Below are positions 36,091 through 46,856 of a stretch of DNA of 64,000 bases, one piece after another. Below the pieces are notes generated by a model. It had not been told where the DNA came from. It was given only the letters and a program-made list of their open reading frames with translations, and made no database searches. This DNA comes from Alcanivorax sp. 1008 (lineage in GTDB: Bacteria > Pseudomonadota > Gammaproteobacteria > Pseudomonadales > Alcanivoracaceae): NCBI RefSeq assembly GCF_020667895.1, contig NZ_JAFMPS010000001.1, positions 186,001 through 250,000 of the forward strand, given 5' to 3'. The number at the start of each line of letters is the position of its first letter. The first letter of the stretch is position 1. The position numbers and the translations under genes were made by a program.

Positions 36091-37848
36091 ATGCCTGAGT
36101 CCCGTACTCCTCCGTTGAGCCTGTTCCGCTTCGCCCTGCAGTGGCTAGCCCCCTATCACTGGGCGGTGGCCGGTGCCTCGCTGGCGCTACTGTTTACTGC
36201 CACCATCACCTTGTCTATTGGTCAGGGGCTGCGGCTGCTGATCGACGACGGCCTGGCAGCGGGTCGCCCAGACCAGCTCAATCAGGCTGTGCTGATCTTT
36301 TTCGCTTTGGTGGTGGCTCTGGCCATCGGTACCTTTGCACGTTTCTATCTGGTGTCCTGGCTTGGTGAGCGCGTGGTGGCAGATATACGTCGCCGGGTGT
36401 TTGACCATTTGCTGACTCTGCATCCCGGCTTTTTCGATCAGAATCGTGGTCTGGAAATTCAGTCTCGACTCACCGCAGATACCACCTTGCTGCAATCGGT
36501 GATCGGTTCTTCTGTATCGATGGCACTGCGCAACACATTGATGATGGTCGGTGGCATTATCTGGCTGTTTATCACCAATCTTAAGTTGACCCTGATTGTT
36601 ATGGTTTCCGTGCCGCTGGTGGTGGCACCGATCATTATTTTTGGTCGCCGGGTGCGAGGTCTTTCCCGTAGTAGTCAGGATCGTTTGGCCGATGTGGGCA
36701 GCTACGTTGGTGAAATGCTTGGCCAGATTAAAACCGTTCAGGCGTTTAATCATGAGCCCTATGACCGGGCTCGGTTTGCAGGCGTGGTTGAAGACGCTTT
36801 TGCGGTGGCACGACGCCGTATCGTGCAGCGCTCGCTGCTCATTGTGGTGGTCATTGTATTGGTGTTGGGGGCTGTCGGCGTCATGCTGTGGGTGGGCGGC
36901 ATGGACGTGATTGAAGGGCGCATCAGTGGAGGTGAGCTGGCAGCGTTTGTTTTTTACGCGGTGATTGTTGGTTCTGCGGTGGGCTCTATCAGTGAAGTGA
37001 TTGGTGAGTTGCAGCGAGCTGCAGGCGCTGCAGAGCGCATTGTCGAGCTGCTTCAATCGCGTAGTGAAATTGCCCCGCCGGCGCAGAATCTGCAACATCT
37101 TCCAGCAGAAATTGAGGGAGGTCTGCAGCTTGATCAGGTGACTTTTTTCTATCCCGGGCGACCGGATCAGGCAGCGTTGGATGCTGTCAGCTTGAAGGTA
37201 TTGCCCGGTGAAACGCTGGCTTTGGTCGGTCCTTCCGGAGCGGGCAAAACCACCTTGTTTGATTTGCTGCTGCGTTTTGCTGATCCCCAGCAGGGTCAGA
37301 TTTTGCTTGATGGTGTGGATATCCGCACGCTGAACCCGGCAGACTTGCGGCGCTGCTTCGCCATGGTGCCGCAGCAGCCCGCTCTTTTTTACGGCAGCAT
37401 TGAAGATAATCTTCGCTATGGCCGGCCAGAGGCCAGCATGGCGGAAATTGAAGATGCCGCCCGTGCTGCCAATGCAGAAGAATTTATTCAGCAGCTGCCG
37501 CAGGGTTATCAGACTCGCATAGGAGATGGTGGCATCGGCCTTTCCGGTGGCCAGAAGCAACGTATCGCTATCGCTCGGGCAGTGTTGGCGGATGCGCCGA
37601 TTCTTTTATTGGATGAGGCAACCAGTGCCCTTGATGCTCAAAGTGAGCATCTGGTGCAGCAGGCCATGGACCGTTTGATGGAAGGTCGTACCACGCTGGT
37701 GATTGCCCATCGTCTTGCCACAGTGACGGGGGCAGGGCGGATCGCAGTAATGGATCAGGGCAGGGTGCAGGCGGTAGGCACGCACGCAGAATTACTACAT
37801 AGCAACCCGCTGTATGCGCGTCTGGCTGAGCTGCAGTTCGGTCTATAG
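36091..37848 (+). CDS. ABC exporter half-transporter (ABCB/MsbA type)
   Basis: 585-residue fused membrane-ATPase protein. Six membrane segments (about 20-300) are followed by an ATPase domain with Walker A (GPSGAGKTT), signature (LSGGQKQR), Walker B (ILLLDEATS) and switch His (IAHR). It is expected to work as a homodimer exporting lipids or drugs. Housekeeping MsbA is normally next to lpxK, which is absent here, so a paralogue is more likely. It stands alone between two terminator/convergent boundaries. Confidence 0.88.
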   Translation: MPESRTPPLSLFRFALQWLAPYHWAVAGASLALLFTATITLSIGQGLRLLIDDGLAAGRPDQLNQAVLIFFALVVALAIGTFARFYLVSWLGERVVADIRRRVFDHLLTLHPGFFDQNRGLEIQSRLTADTTLLQSVIGSSVSMALRNTLMMVGGIIWLFITNLKLTLIVMVSVPLVVAPIIIFGRRVRGLSRSSQDRLADVGSYVGEMLGQIKTVQAFNHEPYDRARFAGVVEDAFAVARRRIVQRSLLIVVVIVLVLGAVGVMLWVGGMDVIEGRISGGELAAFVFYAVIVGSAVGSISEVIGELQRAAGAAERIVELLQSRSEIAPPAQNLQHLPAEIEGGLQLDQVTFFYPGRPDQAALDAVSLKVLPGETLALVGPSGAGKTTLFDLLLRFADPQQGQILLDGVDIRTLNPADLRRCFAMVPQQPALFYGSIEDNLRYGRPEASMAEIEDAARAANAEEFIQQLPQGYQTRIGDGGIGLSGGQKQRIAIARAVLADAPILLLDEATSALDAQSEHLVQQAMDRLMEGRTTLVIAHRLATVTGAGRIAVMDQGRVQAVGTHAELLHSNPLYARLAELQFGL

Positions 37849-37865
37849 CAATCGTTTAAGGGGGG

Positions 37866-39077
37866 TCAGCCGGGACCCCCTTCTGCCTGTCCCGACACGT
37901 GTTGGCTCACCGCCCGCATAAAAGAAATCACCTCTGCCATATGTTCGCGAAATAGCGGGTCAACGCTGGTCTTGGTAATCACGATATGGTGTTTTTCCGA
38001 CACCCATACGGTCTGCCCCCAGACGCCGTTAAAGAAAAATTCCTCATCGGGATTTTTCGGCACCCACAGGTGATAGCCATAGCCCCGTTCCGGGTAGCCA
38101 TTACCTGCGGCCAGCCACGGTTCCGGGCGATGACTGGCTTGCTGGACCCAACCTTCGGGCAGTAACTGCTTGCCTTTCCAGACGCCCTGTTGCAGGTAGA
38201 GCTGGCCAAGTTTGCTGTAGTCGCGCAGCGTCATGTTGAGGCAGCAGAAGGCCAGCTCCACACCGCCCTGATCCAGATTCCAGATGGCTTCGTCCTGCAT
38301 GCCCAGAGGTTGCCAAAGGGCCTCAGCTGCATACTCACTAACGGGCTTGCCAACGGCACTCTCCAGCACCCAGCCAAGAATCTGCGAGTTCGGACTGATG
38401 TAGTGAAAAGATTCTCCAGACGGTCCCTCTGCAGGCAGGTCGGCAATGACGTCGCGTACTCCCTCGCCAAGCAGGAAGGTGCGATAGAACAACATGTTGA
38501 TGTCTGAAAATTTTTCATCGTAGATTTCATCAAACTGAATGCCGCTGGCCATGCGCAGCAAGTCGCGGATGGGGACCTCTCCCCAGGCGGCGCCATCCAG
38601 CTCACTGACATACTGCTTCACCTGATCGTCGAGACTGGCAATATGGCCGTCCTTCAGAGCAATGGCCGTCAGTGTGCCGACAACAGACTTGGCTACCGAC
38701 CAGGAAGTGAAGCGATCCTTTTGAGTGGCTTCAAGATAATACTGCTCGAACATATTGGTGCCTTGATGCAGCACCATCAGGCCGGTGGTTTGAGTGCGCA
38801 GCATGAACTCGAATGTATCAACCATCCGTCCATCGTGGACGAACTGCTGTGGCAATGAGGCTTGTCCACTCGGGAAGGTGAAAGGTTCGTTGCTGGCGGG
38901 AATCGTCCGGAATGGAAATACACTCTCCATCTTGCGGAAGTTGTGTAGCCGGTATTCAGGGGCCAGTAGGCGGGTCATAACGTTAGGGGAGTAGGTTGCC
39001 CAGGGACGGTACCACCAGCTTAGCGAGGCAGCTAAAAGCAGGCCAAAAATCAGTAGAGCCAGTATGGGTCGCTTCAT
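37866..39077 (-). CDS. Serine hydrolase, beta-lactamase class C fold (esterase EstB-like)
   Basis: 403-residue protein with an N-terminal membrane or signal segment (about 5-22) and a penicillin-binding-protein fold. The catalytic SxxK is in SWSVAKSVVG, the YxN-like pair in YISPNSQ and a late HxW-like block near the C-terminus. Such proteins in lipid-degrading bacteria are more often esterases or 6-aminohexanoate-type hydrolases than true beta-lactamases. It is 59 bases downstream of the TetR gene end on the same strand. Substrate unknown. Confidence 0.82.
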   Translation of the reverse strand: MKRPILALLIFGLLLAASLSWWYRPWATYSPNVMTRLLAPEYRLHNFRKMESVFPFRTIPASNEPFTFPSGQASLPQQFVHDGRMVDTFEFMLRTQTTGLMVLHQGTNMFEQYYLEATQKDRFTSWSVAKSVVGTLTAIALKDGHIASLDDQVKQYVSELDGAAWGEVPIRDLLRMASGIQFDEIYDEKFSDINMLFYRTFLLGEGVRDVIADLPAEGPSGESFHYISPNSQILGWVLESAVGKPVSEYAAEALWQPLGMQDEAIWNLDQGGVELAFCCLNMTLRDYSKLGQLYLQQGVWKGKQLLPEGWVQQASHRPEPWLAAGNGYPERGYGYHLWVPKNPDEEFFFNGVWGQTVWVSEKHHIVITKTSVDPLFREHMAEVISFMRAVSQHVSGQAEGGPG

Positions 39078-39136
39078 TTTTCTTCCAGAGAGACTATCGA
39101 TCGATTGTGCAGTGCACGGGATACTCTGGTAAAGCC

Positions 39137-39760
39137 TCAGCCCCGGTTCGGCGTCAGTACGGCGAGCATCAGCCTGACCGCTTCATGGCTGACTTCCTCC
39201 ATATCGGTCTGATTAACATAGATGCCGTCAATCATCAGGCGGCACAGGCCGTGCAGCGTTGCCCAGCTGGCCTGAGCCAGGCGCAGCGGCTTGCTGCCCT
39301 TGGGCAGGCGCTGCTCGCCAATCAAGGTGCCGATGCGCTCGGCATAATGGCGAAAACAGGCAAACGCGGTTTCTTTCAGTTCTGCGCTGGGGTTGGCGCC
39401 TTTCCAGATCGGTCGACCAAACATCAGCTCGTAGCGGTCCGGGTTGTCCACCGCAAAATGCACATAGTCGCGGACAAACCTAGCCAATGTGGTGTGTAAC
39501 TCCTGTGTTTCTAAAGAGCTGGCCGGGGCGGCCTGCTCAATGAGTTTGTCCAGCTCGCGAAATCCCTCAGCGGCCAGCGCACAGAGCAGCTCGTGTTTGT
39601 CCTTGAAGTGGTGGTAAGGCGCCATCCGCGATACCCCAACCCGCTCTGCCAGCTGACGCAGGGACAGGCCGTCGATGCCACTTTCCCTGAGCATCACGTT
39701 GGCTTCCTGCAGCAGGGCGCTGCGCAGGTCGCCATGGTGATAGGGGCTGTGGTTGGCCAT
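39137..39760 (-). CDS. TetR-family repressor divergent from fadH
   Basis: 207-residue one-component regulator: helix-turn-helix SLRQLAERVGVSRMAPYHHF near residues 30-50 and a TetR_C ligand domain of the WHG-like type (ETAFACFRHYAERIG). The start at 39760 (MANHSPYHHGDLR) is a typical family N-terminus. It faces fadH across a perfect palindrome with overlapping promoters, so it probably represses both itself and fadH. An acyl-CoA or unsaturated fatty-acid-derived inducer is plausible but not shown. Confidence 0.88.
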   Translation of the reverse strand: MANHSPYHHGDLRSALLQEANVMLRESGIDGLSLRQLAERVGVSRMAPYHHFKDKHELLCALAAEGFRELDKLIEQAAPASSLETQELHTTLARFVRDYVHFAVDNPDRYELMFGRPIWKGANPSAELKETAFACFRHYAERIGTLIGEQRLPKGSKPLRLAQASWATLHGLCRLMIDGIYVNQTDMEEVSHEAVRLMLAVLTPNRG

Positions 39761-39785
39761 GCGGACTCCTGTGGCTGGGCAATGA

Positions 39786-41894
<2,109 letters not shown>

Positions 41895-41956
41895 TCAGTA
41901 GAGACCAAAGCAAGTGAGTGTCAGGCCGATGCCCCGTCAGGGGCACCGGCAGACTG

Positions 41957-43207
41957 TCAATTGGCCCGTAACCGCATCCGTTTGGTCCGCGATGAGCGAA
42001 TGGCTACCATGACCATGCTACGGATCATGGCCATCAGCACGCTTTCGTTACGAATAGGCTCCTTGCCCTTGCCCATGCGATGTAGCTGACGGGCAAACCA
42101 GATCACTTCCATCATGGCCATATCATCAATTGCCTTGATGCCAGTGCGTCGCGGCGTCACCACACTATGTACTGACTCGCCGGCAAGAATTCGTTTCGGC
42201 AGATCCGGTTCCACTGCCAGTGGTCGGGCCAGGCCGACGATATCCGTAGCGCCACTTTCTAGCGCAGCACCCATGCCCTCCGACGTGCGGAAGCCGCCGG
42301 TGACCATCAGTGGAATGGATACTCGTGCGCGAATTTTTTCCGCATATTCCAGAAAATATGCCTCCCGCTGCAAAGTGGAGTCACGCACATCTTTTCCGGA
42401 CATGGTGGGCGCCTCATAGGTGCCACCGGAAATTTCCAGCAGGTCCAGACCTTCCTTCGCCAGAGTTTCGGCAACAGTCATGGACTCTTCTTCCGTAAAG
42501 CCACCGCGCTGAAAATCCGCAGAGTTGAGCTTGATACTGATCGGGTAGTCTTTGCCTACCTCAGCGCGAATGGCGCGATATATTTCCAGCGGAAAGCGCA
42601 TCCGGTTTTCCAGCGAACCGCCCCAGCGATCCTGGCGCTGATTGTGATGCCCGGATAGAAACTGGCTGACCAGATAGCCATGGGCGCCGTGAATCTGCAC
42701 ACCGGTGAAGCCCGCTTTCTTAATGATTGCGGCGCTGCGCGCGAAGCGAGCGATGATGTCGAGGATTTCCTCTTCAGTGAGTGCTCGGGGAGCTTTGAAA
42801 TGGGGGCTTAGTTCCTTGCGAAATGGAATCGCCGATGGGCTTAGGGTGTCACCGGTGGCGAGCATTTTCGGAATCTGCTTACCGGGATGATTGAGCTGCA
42901 CCCAAAGCTGATTCCCCTGGCGTGTGCCAGCCTCAGCCCAGCGCTTGAGTATCTGCATATCACGCTCATCCTCGACCACCACATTGTGCGGCTCACCGAG
43001 GTGACGCTGATCGATCATGATGTTGCCGGTAATCACCAGGCCTGTGCCTCCGTCCGCCCAGCGGCCATACAGGCGCACCAGTTCTTCAGTGGCGTGATTG
43101 TCGATGGTGCCAAGGGTTTCACTCATGGCAGATTTGCCGAAACGGTTTGGCAGGGTTACGCCACAGGGTAGGGTGAGGGGTTGGCCCAGAGTTTCAGCAA
43201 ATGACAT
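41957..43207 (-). CDS. Old yellow enzyme family NADH:flavin oxidoreductase
   Basis: 416-residue FMN-dependent ene-reductase expected to reduce activated C=C bonds. It is a TIM barrel with the FMN and substrate motifs IHGAHGYLVSQFLS, DRWGGSLENR and late VTGGFR and GLARPLA. The C-terminal ~45 residues are basic and unusual for the core fold. AGGAGA lies 7 bases before the ATG. The gene is divergent from an ArsR-family regulator across duplicated operator-like sequence. Physiological substrate unknown; electrophile detoxification or unsaturated lipid reduction are possible. Confidence 0.9.
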   Translation of the reverse strand: MSFAETLGQPLTLPCGVTLPNRFGKSAMSETLGTIDNHATEELVRLYGRWADGGTGLVITGNIMIDQRHLGEPHNVVVEDERDMQILKRWAEAGTRQGNQLWVQLNHPGKQIPKMLATGDTLSPSAIPFRKELSPHFKAPRALTEEEILDIIARFARSAAIIKKAGFTGVQIHGAHGYLVSQFLSGHHNQRQDRWGGSLENRMRFPLEIYRAIRAEVGKDYPISIKLNSADFQRGGFTEEESMTVAETLAKEGLDLLEISGGTYEAPTMSGKDVRDSTLQREAYFLEYAEKIRARVSIPLMVTGGFRTSEGMGAALESGATDIVGLARPLAVEPDLPKRILAGESVHSVVTPRRTGIKAIDDMAMMEVIWFARQLHRMGKGKEPIRNESVLMAMIRSMVMVAIRSSRTKRMRLRAN

Positions 43208-43258
43208 TTTAGTCTCCTTGGTGGTTTACCCGACGCGGTGCGCGGGGGTAGGATTCTA

Positions 43259-43304
43259 TTCGATAACGATCAAACTATATTATCGTTCGATAACCGTCAA
43301 ACTA
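43259..43304. promoter_or_regulatory. Duplicated operator between OYE and ArsR genes
   Basis: TTCGATAACGATCAAACTA (43259-43277) is repeated as TTCGATAACCGTCAAACTA (43286-43304) with two mismatches and a 27-base period. The minus strand contains TTGACG and TATAGT (spacer 15), a possible promoter for the flavoenzyme, so ArsR binding here would repress it. Confidence 0.65.
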
Positions 43305-43380
43305 AAATTCTGGCGTAAGTGGGGGTTTGCCCGTAATTGGCCCGGACAGACCACCGAGATTTGAACCACCTGAGGCTTGC

Positions 43381-43698
43381 ATGACTGATTCCGATACTCT
43401 GGCACGGGCTTTCAAGGCGCTGTCCCACCCTAACCGACTGGCGATCTATCATGAGTTCGTCAGCTACTGGGAGCAGGGACGGGAGGCGTCCGTTGATCAA
43501 GTCCCGGCGGGCTGCTTACTGGCGGAGGGGATTAAACGCCTGAATATTGGTGCGCCCACGGTATCGCACCACATCAAGGAGCTGGTGGATGCAGGGCTGA
43601 TTACCACCAGCCGCCAAGGGCGGCAGATGTTCTGTGCCATTGATCCAAAAATGCGCGAGCGCCTGCGGACGTTTTTTGAATCTCCCGCCAAGCCCTGA
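43381..43698 (+). CDS. ArsR-family transcriptional regulator
   Basis: 105-residue winged-helix repressor. The family core is clear: LSHPNRLAIYHEF (helix 2), then IGAPTVSHHIKELVDAGLI (recognition helix) and the wing TTSRQGRQMFCAI. The metal-binding ELCVC motif of ArsR is absent; isolated Cys residues occur in PAGCLLAEG and MFCAI. It may sense a thiol-reactive or organic signal rather than a metal. The start at 43381 has GAGG 5 bases upstream. It is divergent from the old-yellow-enzyme gene. Confidence 0.88.
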   Translation: MTDSDTLARAFKALSHPNRLAIYHEFVSYWEQGREASVDQVPAGCLLAEGIKRLNIGAPTVSHHIKELVDAGLITTSRQGRQMFCAIDPKMRERLRTFFESPAKP

Positions 43699-43725
43699 CC
43701 CGCAGACGGGAAAATCCTCTAATTT

Positions 43726-44793
43726 TCAGTCTTGCTCAAGCAATTCATTCAAAAGCGCATGAGCGTGCTGGCGCAATGCGTCGGCACTGTGGTTTTCCAT
43801 ATTGATATGGCCAACCTTTCTGCCCGGTCTTGGTTCCTTGCCGTACCAATGCAGGCGGTGTCCAGCTGAATACTGCAGTGCATCGGTAAAGCTGGTGCCG
43901 ATCAGGTTAACCATGGCGTGTGGACCAAACACCGTGGGTGTTGGCATCGGTAAACCGGTAAGGGCTCGCAGATGCAGGGCAAACTGACAAATATCGGTGC
44001 CTGCTTGAGTCCAGTGGCCAGAGTTGTGCACCCGTGGTGCCACTTCGTTGGCGAGCAGCTGATCGCCGGTATCGAAACACTCCAGCGCCATGACGCCGAC
44101 ATAGTCGAGTGCAGACATGATCTTTCGCAGTGAATCCTCTGCACTGCGCTGCATGACTTCGGGTACCGCCACCGGCGCCAGGCTCAGGCGCAGGATGCCG
44201 TTACGATGCAGGTTTTCGGTGAGCGGGTAGAAGACACACTCGCCTTTGTTGTTGCGCGCACCGACGATGGATAGCTCGCGCAGAAAAGGAATGCGCTGCT
44301 CAACAATGGTATCGCCGATCCAGTCATCGCCCGGGCGTGGTGTGTCAGAGTCGCACAACAGAGTACCGCGGCCATCGTAGCCGCCACGACGGCGCTTTAG
44401 CACCATCTCGCCGTTGAATCTTTCAGTGGCTTGGTCCAGCGCGCTGGCGCTGTCGCAGTTCAACCAGGGAGCGCTTGGCACTTCCAGCTCATCAAGCAGT
44501 TGTTTTTGTGGCAGTCGGTCAGCGATCAGGCGCAGGGCTCGGGCCCCGGGAAAGCGCGGTGCTGACATCAGCTTCTGAACCAGAGCATTATCTGGAAGAT
44601 GCTCGATTTCAGCGGTCAGGATGTCGGCGCGGGCCAGTAGGGTGTCAAGGTCGTAGTTGGCCACATCCAGGCTGGTGCCATGGCGCAGGTCACCGCTAAA
44701 CGGGTCGAGCCTGTCCACCTGAATGCCAAGCCGTGAGCCTGCTTCGGCCAGCATCAGACTGAGCTGGCCAGCGCCAATAACCAACACGTGCAT
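43726..44793 (-). CDS. purK: N5-carboxyaminoimidazole ribonucleotide synthase
   Basis: 355-residue ATP-grasp enzyme of purine synthesis that uses ATP and bicarbonate to convert AIR to N5-CAIR. It shows the N-terminal GAGQLSLMLAEAG motif, the ATP-grasp block MVLKRRRGGYDGRGT and the metal ligands around NEVAPRVHNSGHWT. The ATG overlaps the purE stop (TAATG), so the two are translationally coupled in the order purE-purK. Confidence 0.96.
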   Translation of the reverse strand: MHVLVIGAGQLSLMLAEAGSRLGIQVDRLDPFSGDLRHGTSLDVANYDLDTLLARADILTAEIEHLPDNALVQKLMSAPRFPGARALRLIADRLPQKQLLDELEVPSAPWLNCDSASALDQATERFNGEMVLKRRRGGYDGRGTLLCDSDTPRPGDDWIGDTIVEQRIPFLRELSIVGARNNKGECVFYPLTENLHRNGILRLSLAPVAVPEVMQRSAEDSLRKIMSALDYVGVMALECFDTGDQLLANEVAPRVHNSGHWTQAGTDICQFALHLRALTGLPMPTPTVFGPHAMVNLIGTSFTDALQYSAGHRLHWYGKEPRPGRKVGHINMENHSADALRQHAHALLNELLEQD

Positions 44794-45284
44794 TAGATAT
44801 CTTCCAGCGAGCAGTTGGCCCGCACCTCGTCATTGCGGGCCTGTTTCCAGTTCACCAGACTCTGCTGTAACACTGGATCGGTCGCAGCCAGAATCTGTAC
44901 GGCAAGCAGGCCGGCATTAAAGGCGCCGGCGGAGCCGATAGCCAAGGTACCCACAGCCACGCCCTTGGGCATCTGGACGATGGACAGCAGGCTATCCAGG
45001 CCGGACAGGGCTTTACTCTGCACCGGCACGCCCAAAACCGGCAGTGGTGTCATGGAGGCGATCATGCCCGGCAGGTGGGCAGCACCGCCGGCGCCGGCGA
45101 TAATTACCTGATAGCCGTCACCATGGGCGCTGCGGCTGAACTCGAACAGACGCTCAGGCGTTCTGTGGGCACTTACTACCTCTGCATGGTAGGAAATCCC
45201 AAAGGTTTTCAGGGCTTCTACTGCTTCCTTCATGGTTTCCCAGTCGGAGCGGGAGCCCATTACTACTGCCACCTGTGCGCTCAT
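44793..45284 (-). CDS. purE: N5-carboxyaminoimidazole ribonucleotide mutase
   Basis: 163-residue class I PurE that moves the carboxyl of N5-CAIR to give CAIR. Family motifs [21 protein letters not shown] and [12 protein letters not shown] are intact. The start at 45284 ([11 protein letters not shown]) is preferred; the ATG at 45302 has no ribosome site. First gene of the purEK pair. Confidence 0.96.
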   Translation of the reverse strand: MSAQVAVVMGSRSDWETMKEAVEALKTFGISYHAEVVSAHRTPERLFEFSRSAHGDGYQVIIAGAGGAAHLPGMIASMTPLPVLGVPVQSKALSGLDSLLSIVQMPKGVAVGTLAIGSAGAFNAGLLAVQILAATDPVLQQSLVNWKQARNDEVRANCSLEDI

Positions 45285-45455
45285 CAGAATCTCGCCAGTC
45301 ATTGAAACGCGGCATTGTACAACGGAATGTGGATCAAGGCGTTAAACAGAGGGCTGGTATCTGGCGCTGATCATTCCGGTCAGGGGGCGGGTCAATGCCT
45401 ATATCTCGCGCCGGCGGCATACTTGCCTGCAACTGACATACCCGGAGTGTTACCG

Positions 45456-46274
45456 ATGTCTGAGCTGGTGCAGATTTCCATTGAAGATCATGTTGCCCAT
45501 GTGGTGCTGAATCGCCCTGACAAAATGAATGCCCTTAGTCCAGCCATGTTTGAGGCCATTATTGCCGCTGCGAGCTCCCTGAAACAGAACCGTGAAGTGC
45601 GCGCAGTGGTCATTTCCGGTAATGGGCGTGGTTTTTGTGCAGGTCTGGATCTGGCTAACTTCTCCAGCCCGGATTTCATTAATGCCTTTTTTGACGGCGA
45701 AAAGGCAGGCTTCTGGCCAAACTATTACCAGCAACCGGGCTATCTGTGGAAGCAGGTGCCGGTGCCGGTGATCTGCGCGCTTCATGGAGTGGTTTTTGGC
45801 GGCGGAATTCAGATCGCACTTGGTGCAGATATACGAATTGCAGCGCCGGATACCCGTATGTCCGTAATGGAAATTAAATGGGGGCTAATACCGGATATGT
45901 CAGGCTCGCAGACCTTGCGTGATCTGGTCCGTCTTGATGTGGCCAAGGAGCTTACTTTCACAGGCCGGATTGTCGAGGCGGAAGAAGCTGCCCGTATTGG
46001 CTTGATTACCCGGATTAGCGAGGACCCGGTAGCTGATGCCATGGCCATGGCTAGAGAAATTGCCGGGCGTAATCCGGAGGCAGTTAGCCTGGCCAAATAC
46101 TTACTTGAGCACAGTCGTCATGGTGCAGCACTGGAAGGACTGGAGCTGGAGGAGGAGCTGCAGAAAAAGCTGTTGGGATCGGCTAATCAGATTGAAGCCG
46201 TGCAGGCTGGTATGACGAAACGATCTGCACAGTTCCAAGCTCGCCGATTTACTGATTACGACGAACTCAGCTGA
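45456..46274 (+). CDS. Enoyl-CoA hydratase/isomerase family protein
   Basis: 272-residue crotonase-fold enzyme acting on enoyl-CoA esters. Oxyanion-hole blocks are GRGFCAGLDLANF and HGVVFGGGIQIALGADIRI. In the catalytic region, MEIKWGLIPDMSGSQTL, the second catalytic Glu of classical hydratases is replaced by Asp, as in dienoyl-CoA isomerase-like branches. The ATG at 45456 has GGAG 9 bases upstream; the frame continues to 45315 without support. Reaction (hydration versus isomerisation) is unresolved. Confidence 0.87.
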   Translation: MSELVQISIEDHVAHVVLNRPDKMNALSPAMFEAIIAAASSLKQNREVRAVVISGNGRGFCAGLDLANFSSPDFINAFFDGEKAGFWPNYYQQPGYLWKQVPVPVICALHGVVFGGGIQIALGADIRIAAPDTRMSVMEIKWGLIPDMSGSQTLRDLVRLDVAKELTFTGRIVEAEEAARIGLITRISEDPVADAMAMAREIAGRNPEAVSLAKYLLEHSRHGAALEGLELEEELQKKLLGSANQIEAVQAGMTKRSAQFQARRFTDYDELS

Positions 46275-46333
46275 TTGTGGCGACACTGTTCTGCTCTATT
46301 TGCGCGGATTTTTGCCATGGCCGACTTATCTTG

Positions 46334-46663
46334 TCAGTTGTCGCAGTACTGGCTGTAGTGCATTAACGCCTTGCTGCCGCTGGGGTCCACTTGATCGACC
46401 CACACTTTCATGGTCTCGGAGGTGCGCTTATTGGTTAGCTCGCTAAAGCCGCGCTCCAGCTTGCCGGCCAGCTTATCTCCGGCCTTCGGGCGCTCACCCT
46501 TGATCATCTTGATCAGGATCTGTCCCTCTGGAGAGTCAAGCAGCACGTAGTCGCAGTCGCGAGCAATGATTACGGTGCCTTCTGCGGCATAAAGAGTCGC
46601 TGACATGCTAAGCAAGGCAGGAATCAACCAAGCTGATAGCATGGTACGGCGGGGCAAACGCAT
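46334..46663 (-). CDS. Small secreted protein, unknown function
   Basis: 109 residues with a clear signal peptide (about 1-26, ending ATLYA). The mature part starts EGTVIIARDCDYVLL and ends with a Cys (HYSQYCDN), so the two Cys residues may form a disulfide in the periplasm. I recognise no family. The start at 46663 has GGAG about 10 bases upstream; earlier in-frame starts would lengthen the n-region. It lies between a hydratase and the acyl-CoA dehydrogenase pair but points away from the former. Confidence 0.72.
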   Translation of the reverse strand: MRLPRRTMLSAWLIPALLSMSATLYAAEGTVIIARDCDYVLLDSPEGQILIKMIKGERPKAGDKLAGKLERGFSELTNKRTSETMKVWVDQVDPSGSKALMHYSQYCDN

Positions 46664-46812
46664 TGTTATTGTTCTCCATGACTTCGGGAAATGCTTTATC
46701 GAGGGCATTGTGCAGAATAACTGCGGCAGATTCATCACAGAAGAAAGGATGACAAATATCTCAATCCGGGTTCGGGTGCGTTATTTTTGAAGGGGTCGCC
46801 TTATAAGCCGGG

Positions 46813-46843
46813 CAAAAAACCGGGAAGGCTCTCGCCCTCCCGG
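46813..46843 (-). terminator. Terminator of the acyl-CoA dehydrogenase pair
   Basis: On the minus strand CCGGGAGGGC-GAGA-GCCTTCCCGG (one G-U pair) is followed by TTTTTT. Confidence 0.87.
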
Positions 46844-46856
46844 CTCAGACAAGCTG

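Noticed and set aside
36187-37560. 457-codon open frame antisense to the ABC exporter
   Set aside because: Sequence is rich in His, Gln and Asn as expected from a reversed GC-biased gene; the plus-strand ABC motifs are unambiguous.
37866-39077. Beta-lactamase-fold gene as an antibiotic-resistance gene
   Set aside because: SxxK fold alone is shared with esterases and other hydrolases; no ampR or class C signature block beyond the core is visible.
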